A DNA stretch of 42,354 nucleotides, taken from the NCBI GenBank assembly GCA_021772615.1, contig JAJFLQ010000070.1, positions 93,145 through 135,498 of the forward strand, in the 5' to 3' direction. Position 1 is the stretch's first letter. Every line of letters begins with the position of its first letter. The position numbers and the translations under genes were made by a program. This DNA is from Verrucomicrobiota bacterium. GTDB lineage: Bacteria > Verrucomicrobiota > Lentisphaeria > JABSQK01 > JAJFLO01. Below, in pieces: positions 8,541 through 17,581 of the stretch. The notes beneath the pieces were generated by a model. It was not told the DNA's origin. It was given only the letters and a program-made list of their open reading frames with translations, and did not search any database.

Positions 8541-9428
8541 ATGAGTGAGAATACAGACGAACAGGCGCCACAAGTCAGTATTGTAATGCCGGTCTACAAT
8601 GCCTCCAGATATCTGGTTGAGGCTATGGATTCCGTTGTCGCCCAGACCTATACGGACTGGGAGCTGATCGCTGTCGACGACGCTTCCACGGACGATTCAG
8701 CAGCGACGCTTGATCGCTATGCCGAAATGGATAAGCGCATTCGCGTCTTCCGGAACGCAACGAACATGCGGGTCGGTGCGACGCTGGATACCGCGGTTCG
8801 CCATGCCCGCGGCACATTCATTGCCCGTATGGACGGCGACGATATTTGTTTTCCGGACCGGCTCGAAAAACAGGTCCGATATCTCGAGGAGCACCCCGAT
8901 GTCGTTGCTGTAGGCGGTCAGGTATTGCGGATCGGAGAAGACGATTCGAGCATGGGCACAAAAACATTTCCGACGGACCCGGACAAGACCTACGAAATGA
9001 TGTTTCTCAGCATTCCCATTCAGCATCCCACTCTGGTTGTCAATACCGCACTGCTACCTGTCGGTTTTACGTGGTACGACGGCTGGCCATGCGGTGAGGA
9101 CAGCAATCTGTTCTTCAAGATAGCCCAGTACGGCAAGCTCACCAATGTGGATGCGTTCGTGCTGAAATACCGTCACGTCCCTGGCGGCAACGGGCTGAAA
9201 GATCCGCGGGCGACGTTTATGAAAACCTATCGCGCCAGGAACCTTGCGCTACAGAAATACGGCTATCGGGCAACGCGAAGAGCACGGTTGATCAGCAACA
9301 TTCAACTGGTCGCCATTCACCTGATACCGAATCGGTTTGTGCCCCGCATTTTCGATCTGTTGCGCGCCCGAATGCTTAGGTTTGGCATGCGGGGCGGTGA
9401 TCCGATGAACGGCCGCGCGTCGGTATGA
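8541..9428 (+). CDS. GT2-family glycosyltransferase
   Basis: A 295-residue GT-A fold glycosyltransferase. VSIVMPVYNASRYL (12-25) and LIAVDDASTDDS (42-53) form the nucleotide-binding start, and FIARMDGDD (93-101) carries the DxD metal-binding motif. HPTLVV and CGEDSNLFFKIAQYG fit the catalytic-base region in the second half. It is soluble or peripheral, with no membrane helices seen, and should transfer one sugar to a lipid-linked acceptor. It begins 38 bp after the GT10 gene; its stop codon overlaps the next start in ATGA, implying translational coupling to the sulfotransferase-like protein. Donor and linkage cannot be read from the sequence. Confidence 0.9.
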   Translation: MSENTDEQAPQVSIVMPVYNASRYLVEAMDSVVAQTYTDWELIAVDDASTDDSAATLDRYAEMDKRIRVFRNATNMRVGATLDTAVRHARGTFIARMDGDDICFPDRLEKQVRYLEEHPDVVAVGGQVLRIGEDDSSMGTKTFPTDPDKTYEMMFLSIPIQHPTLVVNTALLPVGFTWYDGWPCGEDSNLFFKIAQYGKLTNVDAFVLKYRHVPGGNGLKDPRATFMKTYRARNLALQKYGYRATRRARLISNIQLVAIHLIPNRFVPRIFDLLRARMLRFGMRGGDPMNGRASV

Positions 9429-10048
9429 CGGAAGCGAGCCGAAACAAACTGCTCAAGCTTGCGTATCCCTGGATCGCCCGGGCGACACGCTGCGCGCCCC
9501 TGTCGACGTATCCGGCCCTTTATTTTCCTTACGCACGCGTGTTCCGCCGCCCGTCTCCCGTGCCATTCACGCCGTGGTCGCTTCCCGACGGCACCACTAA
9601 TCTGGTGATCGAAGAGCCGGGTTCATGCGGGAATCATTCAATGGCTGCTTATTTCAGGAAACACAATCCGGAAATGAAACTCGCTACGCTCACCCATTGT
9701 GCCGCCTCGGTACGCTACGCCGTCGCACACGACATTCCCTGCATCGTGCTCACGCGTGACATTCTCGGCTACATTCACTCGTCAGTGTCGCGATTTCCGC
9801 ATCTCTACACGCCGCGCGTGGCTGTGATGTGCTATGCGAGTTTCTACAAGTCGATCCTGAATGTGATGGACCGTGTCGTTGTCGCACGCCTGCACGACAT
9901 CACCAAGGATCCGAGGCCGACGCTGCAGGCGGTCAATGATAAATTCGGCACGACCTTCAATATCGGAGACGGCGTGCTGCCGAAAATCCGAGCCACGGCC
10001 GAAGCCGCCGGCGTTGAAGCCGGCAATCCGGTAGGGAACTCCGAATAA
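9425..10048 (+). CDS. Sulfotransferase-like protein (tentative)
   Basis: A 207-residue protein whose start overlaps the GT2 stop by 4 bp. The order of motifs resembles PAPS-dependent sulfotransferases: a phosphate loop-like EEPGSCGNHS (63-71) where the family has PKSGT-x-W, then CIVLTRDILGYIHSSVSRF (106-124), where the family has an R-x-P-x-D-x-x-x-S 3'-phosphate site, and VARLHDITKDP (153-163), where the family often has YEDL-x-x-dP. If correct it would sulfate a sugar placed by the coupled glycosyltransferase. The match is by motif order only; the phosphate loop is unusual and the protein is short for the family (about 250-300). An uncharacterised glycan-modifying P-loop protein is the alternative. 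Confidence 0.5.
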   Translation: MTEASRNKLLKLAYPWIARATRCAPLSTYPALYFPYARVFRRPSPVPFTPWSLPDGTTNLVIEEPGSCGNHSMAAYFRKHNPEMKLATLTHCAASVRYAVAHDIPCIVLTRDILGYIHSSVSRFPHLYTPRVAVMCYASFYKSILNVMDRVVVARLHDITKDPRPTLQAVNDKFGTTFNIGDGVLPKIRATAEAAGVEAGNPVGNSE

Positions 10049-10092
10049 CCACATATGTTCTTCACCGAATGATGCATAACCCGAATCCGTGA

Positions 10093-10122
10093 ATTAGCGA
10101 CTATTGGCCCATTCGCGGCTCC
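10093..10122. repeat. Degenerate copy of the 2014-2045 palindrome arm
   Basis: ATTAGCG, ATTGGC and ATTCGCGG occur in the same order and near-identical spacing as in 2014-2045, with about 25 of 30 positions alike and a 2-nt gap. It sits between two convergent genes. The opposite arm is not preserved here. Confidence 0.45.
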
Positions 10123-10144
10123 CAACGCTTCCGTACCGACTCGG

Positions 10145-10918
10145 TCAGCCGTTCCTGAGACGCCAGCGGCAATCCGCGGACCAGCTGTCCGTCACATTCT
10201 CAAAGACACCGTCTCTCAGGGGCACAAAGCCTTCCGCCACCAAGTCGTAGTTGTGACCGAGCACATGCAGAAATCCGCTCTTCGAATTGTCATGACACCC
10301 TTCATGCCTGTTTGTCATGTCATGTGTTGAGGCTTCGCAGGTAATTGTCTGTATCCTCTTGCCGTCGATGAACGCTTTCATCGTGTTCAGAACCGCCAGA
10401 TCCATACCCTCGATATCGCTTACATAGTCCGTTATCTCATGAACACCGCGATCCTCCAGGAACTCCGGCAGAAGGATTCCCCGTATCTTAATGGTCTCGC
10501 GTATCGCAATGGCCTTGCACCCCTTCTTTGCACGTGATCGATGCCATTCTTTTTTCAACGGATACAATGATGACGATGCACCGTCGTTGTCGGTCACATA
10601 AAACGGGATTTCATCCACGTTGTTTACCGTCACGGCGGCGTTTACGACGTGCACCCAGTCGAAGCGGGCATAGGCTGCCGTCAGCCCTTTGAACAGCGCG
10701 GGGGACGCTTCAAAGCCGTAACAGGTCTTGTACTTATGAAACAAGCGGCGAAATCCTGCACCGCGGTTCAGGCCGATATACACCAGCACATCCTTTTGCG
10801 GCGCCTGTCGTCTCTTGAGGAACGTCCATTTCAGAAAAAACCAATCGGCCGACAGCCGAAGAAATGCTATATCGACAAGTTTCGAGACTCTGATCGATCG
10901 AATAGGGTAACGTGTCAT
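10145..10918 (-). CDS. FkbM-family methyltransferase (divergent)
   Basis: A 257-residue protein. DVLVYIGLNRGAGFRRLF (43-60) sits where FkbM proteins have the glycine-rich SAM loop, CYGFEASPALF (66-76) follows as the second strand with the ribose-binding Glu, VVNAAVTVNNVDEIPFYV (91-108) is the typical insert, and ITDYVSDIEGMDLAVLNTM (162-180) is the D-x-EG motif region. The SAM loop is less canonical than in the 6051 gene. The protein likely methylates a glycan hydroxyl. It converges with the sulfotransferase-like gene. I see no Shine-Dalgarno sequence before the ATG at 10918. Confidence 0.78.
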   Translation of the reverse strand: MTRYPIRSIRVSKLVDIAFLRLSADWFFLKWTFLKRRQAPQKDVLVYIGLNRGAGFRRLFHKYKTCYGFEASPALFKGLTAAYARFDWVHVVNAAVTVNNVDEIPFYVTDNDGASSSLYPLKKEWHRSRAKKGCKAIAIRETIKIRGILLPEFLEDRGVHEITDYVSDIEGMDLAVLNTMKAFIDGKRIQTITCEASTHDMTNRHEGCHDNSKSGFLHVLGHNYDLVAEGFVPLRDGVFENVTDSWSADCRWRLRNG

Positions 10919-11027
10919 GTTGATCTACCGGTGTTTTCCAGATTGCTGGAACACATGTGGAATTTCGTGTATGCCGTTGTATTCAAAGTCGTTGGTTGTA
11001 TTTTTGGGTCCCCGTTCGCGTTGACGC

Positions 11028-11140
11028 GACACCGTCCTCCGTGTCCGCCCGCCGTCCCGAACCGTTCGTGTTGGAGGGACACAGTCCTCTTTGTCCGCCC
11101 CCAGTCGGGATACGCGGTCGCAGAGGCCTGTGCCCTCCAG
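11028..11140. repeat. Palindromic repeat pair with 50-bp period
   Basis: Two 23-bp units, 11028-11050 and 11078-11100, agree at 20 of 23 positions and start exactly 50 bp apart; each folds on itself (GACA..TGTC). An outer inverted repeat joins 11071-11084 (TTGGAGGGACACAG) to 11128-11140 (CTGTGCCCTCCAG). It resembles short non-autonomous palindromic elements. Nothing else is recognisable in the gap 10919-11302. Confidence 0.6.
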
Positions 11141-11302
11141 TGCCTGCGCCCCTCCAATAAATCTTGTTCGCGAATCCGCACGCTTGAACGGTCAGGACCT
11201 CAAATATACGGCGTCGCCGCGCTCCCCGGCCGGAAAGGCGGTTTGGAGATTTGACCATCCGGGGCGATAGTAGCCTCTTAAACCTTCGCAGGCTATAGCC
11301 CC

Positions 11303-14284
11303 ATGACACGTTTCGTATCGGAAACTAAATCCGTTTCGCCAATCTTCAATCGTACCGATCTGGTTGCAGGTGTCCTCACCTGGCTTGCAGCGCAAGTCAT
11401 ATATCTGTGGACGGCTGCTCCGAACGTGACGCTGCAGGATTCCGGTGAATTAATCGTGGCCGCAATGCACTTTGGCGTACCGCATCCCACAGGGTATCCG
11501 TTGTGGACGATACTGGCGGGACTCTTTACGCGGATGCCGTTGGGGAATGCCGCCTGGGAAGCAAACATCTTTTCAGGGATCTGCGCAGCTGCGGCAATGG
11601 GACTGCTCGCAGTTCTCCTCTGCAGCGTCGGTCGATGGCTTGGCGTGCGGAGGCTTTCGGCTGCAACGCTGGCGACAGCGCTGTCGCTGACATGCGCAGT
11701 AACGGTATCCGTATGGACTCAGGCCGTGATCGCCGAGGTGTACACGCTCCACATCCTTCTCGTGATCGTTATGGCTACCATTCTCTACCGCTGGATCCGC
11801 TGTCCGGAATGGACCAACGGTTATGCCTGGTGTTTCCTCGTATTTGCTCTCGGCATGAGCAATCATCACCTGATGCTCGCGCTCGCGCCGCTGCCGCTTC
11901 TGGTCTTGTTTCTGATTCGTCGCGATCTCTTCCAGGAATACGTGATCTACACGGTCGCGGCCGTATCATTGCTGCTGCTCCTCTATGCATCGATCTCGCC
12001 GCACCAGGCCCTGTGGAAATCGGCCCTTCGTTTCGCCGTGGTGATGGCGATCCTGTCGTCGCTGATGGTCCTGTTGTCGCGGCGGCAACAGATGCAAAAC
12101 TGGCGGCACGGCCTCTACCTCGCCGTAGCCATTGGTATCGGATTTCTTCCGTATGCATACATGCCGGTTGCCTCCTCGACAAATCCACCGATGAATTGGA
12201 GCTATACCCAGGATCGCGACGGCTTCTTTTCGTCGATCAACCGATCCGATTATGCCGGCAGCCTCTCGGATCAGGTCCTCGGGACCATCGGGAAAATCAT
12301 GGGAATCTCGTCTGCGCCGGCAACGCCTGTCGGACCTGAACTTCGCGACGGCGGTCGCGGGAAGTTTCCGGCTTTCGCGCGACGGTATTTCAGCGAACTC
12401 AATCGGAACTTCACGCCAGCCTGGTGGATGTTTGTGCTCATCTGTCCCTGGCTATTGCGGTCCGCAACGCGGCCGCAGCGGGTGTGGCTGCTGACGGCCG
12501 GATGCGGATTTCTCCTCGCGGGATTTCTCGAACCCTTTGTTTCCCACGCCGGTGCCGACGAACGAAAGTGGTCCCAGCAGATGCCCTACCTGGGGTATTC
12601 CTATGCGATGTTTGCGATCCTGTGCGGAACGTGCCTTGCCGGCGGGATCAGGCGCTTCACGCCGCGGCGAGATGCGCTTGTCGCGATCCTGGCGGTCGGC
12701 TCGCTGTGTGTGCCCGTCGTCGTGTTCAGGCAGAATCAGCCGGTTTGCAGCCTGCGCGGCCACTGGTTCGGATGGAACTTTGGCCACGAGATGCTGAAGA
12801 GTCTTCCCACAGGCAGCGTCGTGTTTGGCAGTTCGGATCCCGGTCGTTTCGTACCCACCTATATGATTTTTGGCGAAAGCGTCCAGCCGCCGGCCGTGAA
12901 ACGGGATCCGACGTTTGATCGCCGCGACCTGTATATCATCACCCAGTTTCACTTGATCAGCCCGTACTACATTCGCTATATCACAGATCACTACGCCGAT
13001 GCCCGCCCCGAGCCTGGCTCGATCAGCCGAGCCTGGCTCGATCGCGATCAGCTCTATCCTGAGCAGCCGTTGATCCTGCCGACGTTCCAGGACATCGAGG
13101 GGATCGTGCAATCTGCGGTTGACGAGGCTGCGGCCGCCCACCCATCGCAGACTGTCGCCTTGAATTACCAGCAGCTATCGGCTGCTGTCGCGCGGTGGAT
13201 ATTTATCAAGAACCGTGATCGCCACGCGTTTTTCGTGGAAGAGTTCATTCCGATGCACTGGTCCTACGAGTACGCGATTCCGCACCGACTCACGCTTCGC
13301 CTCAACCCGACTCCACTGAGCGAACTGCCCCGCGATGCAGTGTTCGACGATGCCCTGTTCTGGAATCGGCTTGTGCGAGAGTTGACCGAAAATCCCAACT
13401 TTCGCGAAGACCTTGACGCGCAGAAATCGTATTCGCGATTGCGTGTCACGACAGGAAATCTCTACCGTTACCGAAAGCTTCCGGCGGCCGCGGAACATGC
13501 ATACCGACAGGCACTGACGTTGTGGCCTGGTAGCGATATTGCAGCCAGGGAACTCGTCACGTTGCTGTCCAACCAGGGCCGATTCGACGAGGCCTCTGAC
13601 CTTGCCGCCGACGTGCTGGCACGGGATCCGCAGAATGGGCGATTGCGCACGATTGCCGATCGCGCCCGGGCACACCAGCGGATCAGTCGCGAGAATTCAG
13701 CGCTGTTCCAGCACCTGCTCGCGAATGCCGAAAATGTGCAGATTGTAGACCGATTGCTCAGCAATTACTGGGCTTTGCGTTCGCCCGTGGGAACGGCGCA
13801 TGTCATTCGCGAGATTGCGACATTGAACAAGCGGATGTCAGAGAATCCGGGCGACTGCGATGCGATAAGACGTGTTCTAGAACTCTACGGATGGATGAAA
13901 GAAGTCGGCACCGCGGCGGCGGTGATGCAGCAGGCAATCGACTCGCGCCACAGCTGTGCCGACATTTCGCTCGACAACGGCGTCCTTGCGTATGCGCCCG
14001 CCGGGCGGCTCGGTCAGAGATTGCGACTCATCCGGCGGATCACGGAGCTGATGCCTAATCATGGGCCTGCGTGGTTGCTGCTGGCGAAGCTGACGATTCA
14101 GGCCGGAAACAAGGGCGAGGCCGCCCGCGCGGTCGGACAGATCCTTTCTCTGAATGATGCCGGCGCTCGCCAAAGCGGGATGGCGCACGCCGCTCTCCAT
14201 CCGTTATTTCTCGCAGACCAAGCGAAAGCCGAATTGCAGGCTGAAGACACGGTGTTGCAAAAATCGGCCGGAAAATACGAATAA
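11303..14284 (+). CDS. DUF2723 / GT117-like membrane protein with TPR-like tail
   Basis: A 993-residue protein. Residues 18-110 show a first membrane helix and then TLQDSGEL (43-50) and HPTGYPLW (61-68), the signature of DUF2723 (related to eukaryotic TMEM260). This group belongs to the GT-C glycosyltransferases, where the Asp/Glu of the first loop is the likely catalytic base. About ten hydrophobic segments reach residue 480 or so, followed by a large soluble domain and a helical TPR-like stretch (about 715-800, SYSRLRVTTGNLYRYRKLPA and ALTLWPGSDIAARELV) and further helical repeats to the end. It probably uses a polyprenyl-phosphate sugar to glycosylate an exported protein or polymer. It stands alone on the + strand, 136 bp before an exported-protein gene, linking glycan and surface-protein halves of the window. 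Confidence 0.85.
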   Translation: MTRFVSETKSVSPIFNRTDLVAGVLTWLAAQVIYLWTAAPNVTLQDSGELIVAAMHFGVPHPTGYPLWTILAGLFTRMPLGNAAWEANIFSGICAAAAMGLLAVLLCSVGRWLGVRRLSAATLATALSLTCAVTVSVWTQAVIAEVYTLHILLVIVMATILYRWIRCPEWTNGYAWCFLVFALGMSNHHLMLALAPLPLLVLFLIRRDLFQEYVIYTVAAVSLLLLLYASISPHQALWKSALRFAVVMAILSSLMVLLSRRQQMQNWRHGLYLAVAIGIGFLPYAYMPVASSTNPPMNWSYTQDRDGFFSSINRSDYAGSLSDQVLGTIGKIMGISSAPATPVGPELRDGGRGKFPAFARRYFSELNRNFTPAWWMFVLICPWLLRSATRPQRVWLLTAGCGFLLAGFLEPFVSHAGADERKWSQQMPYLGYSYAMFAILCGTCLAGGIRRFTPRRDALVAILAVGSLCVPVVVFRQNQPVCSLRGHWFGWNFGHEMLKSLPTGSVVFGSSDPGRFVPTYMIFGESVQPPAVKRDPTFDRRDLYIITQFHLISPYYIRYITDHYADARPEPGSISRAWLDRDQLYPEQPLILPTFQDIEGIVQSAVDEAAAAHPSQTVALNYQQLSAAVARWIFIKNRDRHAFFVEEFIPMHWSYEYAIPHRLTLRLNPTPLSELPRDAVFDDALFWNRLVRELTENPNFREDLDAQKSYSRLRVTTGNLYRYRKLPAAAEHAYRQALTLWPGSDIAARELVTLLSNQGRFDEASDLAADVLARDPQNGRLRTIADRARAHQRISRENSALFQHLLANAENVQIVDRLLSNYWALRSPVGTAHVIREIATLNKRMSENPGDCDAIRRVLELYGWMKEVGTAAAVMQQAIDSRHSCADISLDNGVLAYAPAGRLGQRLRLIRRITELMPNHGPAWLLLAKLTIQAGNKGEAARAVGQILSLNDAGARQSGMAHAALHPLFLADQAKAELQAEDTVLQKSAGKYE

Positions 14285-14419
14285 ATTTCTGTCTGTTCCT
14301 TGATTTTCGGTTCAGTATGCGTAGGTTCTTCTTATGGGCGTTTTCTATCGTGCCCAGAACTTACGCTCACTATTTTCCCGACTCGTTGTAAACCTGGCGC
14401 TGCCAAGGAGGCTTGTGGC

Positions 14420-16213
14420 ATGATGAAAACATTTAATCCGTTCCGTATCCTGTTTGTCGTGGCATTTGGTCTGTGTACGTGGTCGTACGCCCAAACCAAT
14501 ATCATAATTACACCCGTCGATGCCTTGGCGTCAGATGCATTCCCCGGTTTCGGCGCGACCAACCTCATCAACAGCACCGGGCTGAACGGCGAACTCGGGC
14601 CGCCTCCGACGGCAGTGCATTCCAATGCCGAGGGCCAACCCATTTACTGGCTCGGCAATCCGCCGAGCGTCGAGGGAACAACCATCGAATTCGATCTCGG
14701 TGGGGTGTTCGATGTAGAGCGAACACACATTTGGAACTTCAACGAGTTCGGCTTTACCGGCGATGGTATAGCGCTATTTGCTGTTGAGGGCGCGGGCACC
14801 AATGGTGTCTTCAACTCTATCGTACCTGTGACGTCTGTTCCGCCGGCAACGGGACAAAGCAATTATACCGCCCACTCAATCGACTTTAACCCCGTCGCGA
14901 CGAATCTCACGCAAATCCGCTTCGTCGTTCAGAGCAATCACGACGGCGTTACCTCCAACGGCGGATTCGTAGGGCTGAGCGAAGTCCGGTTCGAAGGCGT
15001 CCAGGTCGGCGGGCCTGTGGATCCACCAACATCTCCCGAATTTGCGTTCACCAATCTCTTCTCTCCGTCGGCAGTCGTTACCTCGACGAACGCCTTAAGT
15101 GGCTCATTTGTAGGCACCAACATGATTGACTCCAGCGGCCTGAGCGGCGACATTCCGGATGAGGTGCACGGAACCACGGGGCCGGGCACAATGTGGCTGA
15201 CCGACCAGGGGCCGGTAGCGGGGACGACCATCGACTTTGATCTCGGCGGAGACTTTGATCTCGACGGCATCAGGATCTGGAATTACAACGAGGTTGCGAC
15301 AGGCTTCACCAATACCGCCCTCGGTGCACGCTCCGTAGACGTCGAGGTTGCCGGGCGCGACGGCGTTTTTAATCCCGTGACAACGAATATGATTATACCT
15401 CGGGCCGATGGTACGGGTTTATACGCAGGCGACGAGTTTGACGAGGTCGCGGCGGATGACGTGAGACAGGTTCGGTTGATTATCAACGACAATCACGAAG
15501 ACGCAACGACCAACAACAGTTTCGTTGGCCTCAGCGAAATTAAGTTCGCCGGCGACCAGTCATTCGTTGCGACGAACATCGTCACTCCGGTCGGCGTCAT
15601 TGTATCCAGTGAAGCGCCGACATTTCTGGGCAGCAACACGATCAATGGCAGCGGGCTCTCTTCGGGCACGCTGATTCCAACTCCGCCCGAGGCGACCCAC
15701 GGCAACAGCGGCCCCGGCGCCATGTGGTTGTCCGATGTGTCGACAAATATTACGACGCAATTTATCCAGTTCGATCTCGGCGAGAACCATAACATCACAG
15801 ACTTTTTCGTGTACAACTACAATGAGGTTTCCGGAGCTACCCAACAATTCACCGGGTTCGGTATCAATCAGGCCGTCGTCGAGGCAGCGCCGGCTGCAGT
15901 CGATGGTGGCGCCACCAACTTCTCCGCAGTCGGCACAGTCAATTTTCCGCAGGGAACCGGAGCCACGAATCAGCTTGGCGTTTACGTTCGCTTCCCTATG
16001 ACCAACGTTCAGCATATCCGCTTGAATCCGCTGTCGACATATGCAAACACAAACCAGGTCGGCCTTGCGGAAATGCGTTTTGTCGGTCGCCCCTCACCGG
16101 CTGTCACGGTACCCACACTTGGCGAATGGGGCATGATCATCCTTGCTGCATTGCTCATGGGCTTCGGTATCCGCAAAATCCGTCGTGAGCAGGCACTGCC
16201 GGCGCATCGTTGA
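14420..16213 (+). CDS. Exported triple-repeat discoidin-like protein with IPTL-CTERM tail
   Basis: 597 residues from the ATG at 14420, chosen because AAGGAGG (14405-14411) lies 8 nt upstream and the signal peptide MMKTFNPFRILFVVAFGL starts there; the frame is open further up to 14300. Three repeats follow at about 26-195, 208-378 and 383-556. Each has an Asn-rich opening (FGATNLINSTGL, FVGTNMIDSSGL, FLGSNTINGSGL), a W-containing strand, a FDLGG-type strand with IWNYNEV, and a closing GLSEVRF or GLAEMRF. This resembles F5/8 type C (discoidin) sugar-binding domains. The end is an IPTL-CTERM signal: VPTLGEWGM (564-572), a hydrophobic helix and basic IRKIRR, expected to be cut by a dedicated exosortase-like enzyme. 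Likely anchored at the cell surface. Ligand unknown. Confidence 0.85.
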   Translation: MMKTFNPFRILFVVAFGLCTWSYAQTNIIITPVDALASDAFPGFGATNLINSTGLNGELGPPPTAVHSNAEGQPIYWLGNPPSVEGTTIEFDLGGVFDVERTHIWNFNEFGFTGDGIALFAVEGAGTNGVFNSIVPVTSVPPATGQSNYTAHSIDFNPVATNLTQIRFVVQSNHDGVTSNGGFVGLSEVRFEGVQVGGPVDPPTSPEFAFTNLFSPSAVVTSTNALSGSFVGTNMIDSSGLSGDIPDEVHGTTGPGTMWLTDQGPVAGTTIDFDLGGDFDLDGIRIWNYNEVATGFTNTALGARSVDVEVAGRDGVFNPVTTNMIIPRADGTGLYAGDEFDEVAADDVRQVRLIINDNHEDATTNNSFVGLSEIKFAGDQSFVATNIVTPVGVIVSSEAPTFLGSNTINGSGLSSGTLIPTPPEATHGNSGPGAMWLSDVSTNITTQFIQFDLGENHNITDFFVYNYNEVSGATQQFTGFGINQAVVEAAPAAVDGGATNFSAVGTVNFPQGTGATNQLGVYVRFPMTNVQHIRLNPLSTYANTNQVGLAEMRFVGRPSPAVTVPTLGEWGMIILAALLMGFGIRKIRREQALPAHR

Positions 16214-16270
16214 TTTCCCCCGTCGGGACCACCCTATTGCCGTATCGTAACGCTCCACCCGTCCCACACC

Positions 16271-16317
16271 GATATTGCATCTCATCGCAAATGTTTTTCG
16301 CGATGATCTCCAATATC
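16271..16317. terminator. Long imperfect stem-loop after the IPTL-CTERM gene
   Basis: Arms 16271-16288 and 16300-16317 match at 15 of 18 positions (GATATTG with CAATATC, CATCGC with GCGATG) around an 11-nt U-rich loop. It lies 57 bp after the stop codon, so it is a plausible terminator or mRNA 3'-end stabiliser, although no T-tract follows. The rest of 16214-16604 holds no gene I can support. Confidence 0.4.
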
Positions 16318-16604
16318 TCGCGCTCTTCGTGGGAGTTCACAGCTTTATGGGTCTAACGTCCCATTCCGACCCTCCGTGCATTTACCGTGCTCCCGCCCGT
16401 CCCCCGGTGTCGCTCTTGCCATGCGGTAGTGTGGTGGCGCTCTCGGTGCCAGGCTGCTAAATCGCGGCCACATGCTTTAACGCAGATAGAAAGCGAAACG
16501 CGCGGCAAAGCAGGCGCCCGAGCCTGGATCCACCCTCCCAAAAAACTCCCAGAATACCAAGTGCCGCACGAAGTGGGATTGCGTGATGGCTTTGGCTTGG
16601 ATAA

Positions 16605-17544
16605 CATTCAGGAATTAGTTGCCCAAACGGTAAGGCCGGGTGGATTTTTGCCGGTCTCGACACAGATAATTATGGCTTCATCTCTCCTGAAGAATGGCAA
16701 TTCCATCTCAGTGGCGCGTATGCTTCACTTCTGCGCGATAGCGACGTATTGGTCCTGAATTATACCACCTCGTTCGAAGCGGAGTGGGAGCGACCGTCAT
16801 TCGACTTTTCCGATGTCAGGTCCGTGTCTGCCGGATATTTTTTCCCATTTGATCTGGAAGAGCGTAATTGCCTTTCGGTTTACGGCGGGTATACCGATGT
16901 TGATTTTGGAGAGATCGCGCCTGAACTTGAAAGGTCGAGCGGCGGTTGGTTTTACGGGATCGAGTGGGGCCGCGAGATTTACGTCGACGATGGGCATACA
17001 CTTGACTTTATCGCGAGTACCACGTGGCGAACACTTGAGGAACAATTGGTCCTGGCGGGCTTTCGTTTTATCGACAGCGACCTAACGGCTCAGGTCTGGT
17101 CCCTTGGCTTCAGATACCACGGTCCGCCGGTAGACAGGCTGCACGGGTACACCAAGGTAACCGCCAAGCATGATTTTGGTCGAGCAGGTAAGTTCGGTGC
17201 AGATTCAGAAGATGATTTTCGGCGATTCCGGATACAACGGCACGTTGGAAGCTCGAACGCCGATCTGGGTCGGCGGAGACGGTGCGTCCAGTGCGGTTGT
17301 GAAGATTTTCACAGACTTCGGACATATTCGGGTTAGGGAAAGCAGCCCCGGTGCGCAGGCTTCAGAGGATATCTCCAGCGTTGGAGGTGGTATCCTTTTC
17401 GCTATTTCCGATGTCGCCAGCGTTGATCTGGACTTGGCTTATCCGCTTAATAAGACCGCAGGTAGTCGGTCGGGTACGCTCCAGATTGCACTTCAACTTC
17501 GCTATTTACTGAATCAATGTACGTTACAACGAATTGCCGCATGA
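16605..17544 (+). pseudogene. Frameshifted TpsB (FhaC/ShlB-type) outer-membrane transporter remnant
   Basis: Two reading frames carry successive pieces of the ShlB/FhaC beta-barrel. Frame one (open after TAA at 16602-16604, runs to 17336) reads NGKAGWIFAGLDTDNYG, LLRDSDVLVLNYTTSFE, SAGYFFPFDLEERNCLSVYG, GWFYGIEWG, and SLGFRYHG, the alternating beta-strand pattern of the barrel start and middle. Frame two (open from 17161) reads QIQKMIFGDSGYNGTLEAR, VVKIFTDFGHIRV, ISSVGGGILF, and VDLDLAYPL, the end of the barrel. Roughly 60-90 residues usually between these, including the VRGY region, are missing. No POTRA domain, signal peptide or ribosome-binding site is visible upstream. Intact relatives secrete large TpsA exoproteins. 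The shift lies at about 17161-17230, so it appears inactivated unless it is an assembly error. Confidence 0.75.
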
Positions 17545-17581
17545 GCTGCAACGCCCAAGACGGGTAAAGAATAACGCGGCA

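Noticed and set aside
12452..13141. 229-codon - strand frame inside the DUF2723 gene
   Set aside because: The + strand frame has clear DUF2723 motifs throughout; the antisense translation shows no recognisable domain.
16387..16758. 123-codon + strand frame before the TpsB remnant
   Set aside because: No domain or signal recognised, and it overlaps the barrel-coding frame; kept only as unassigned intergenic sequence.
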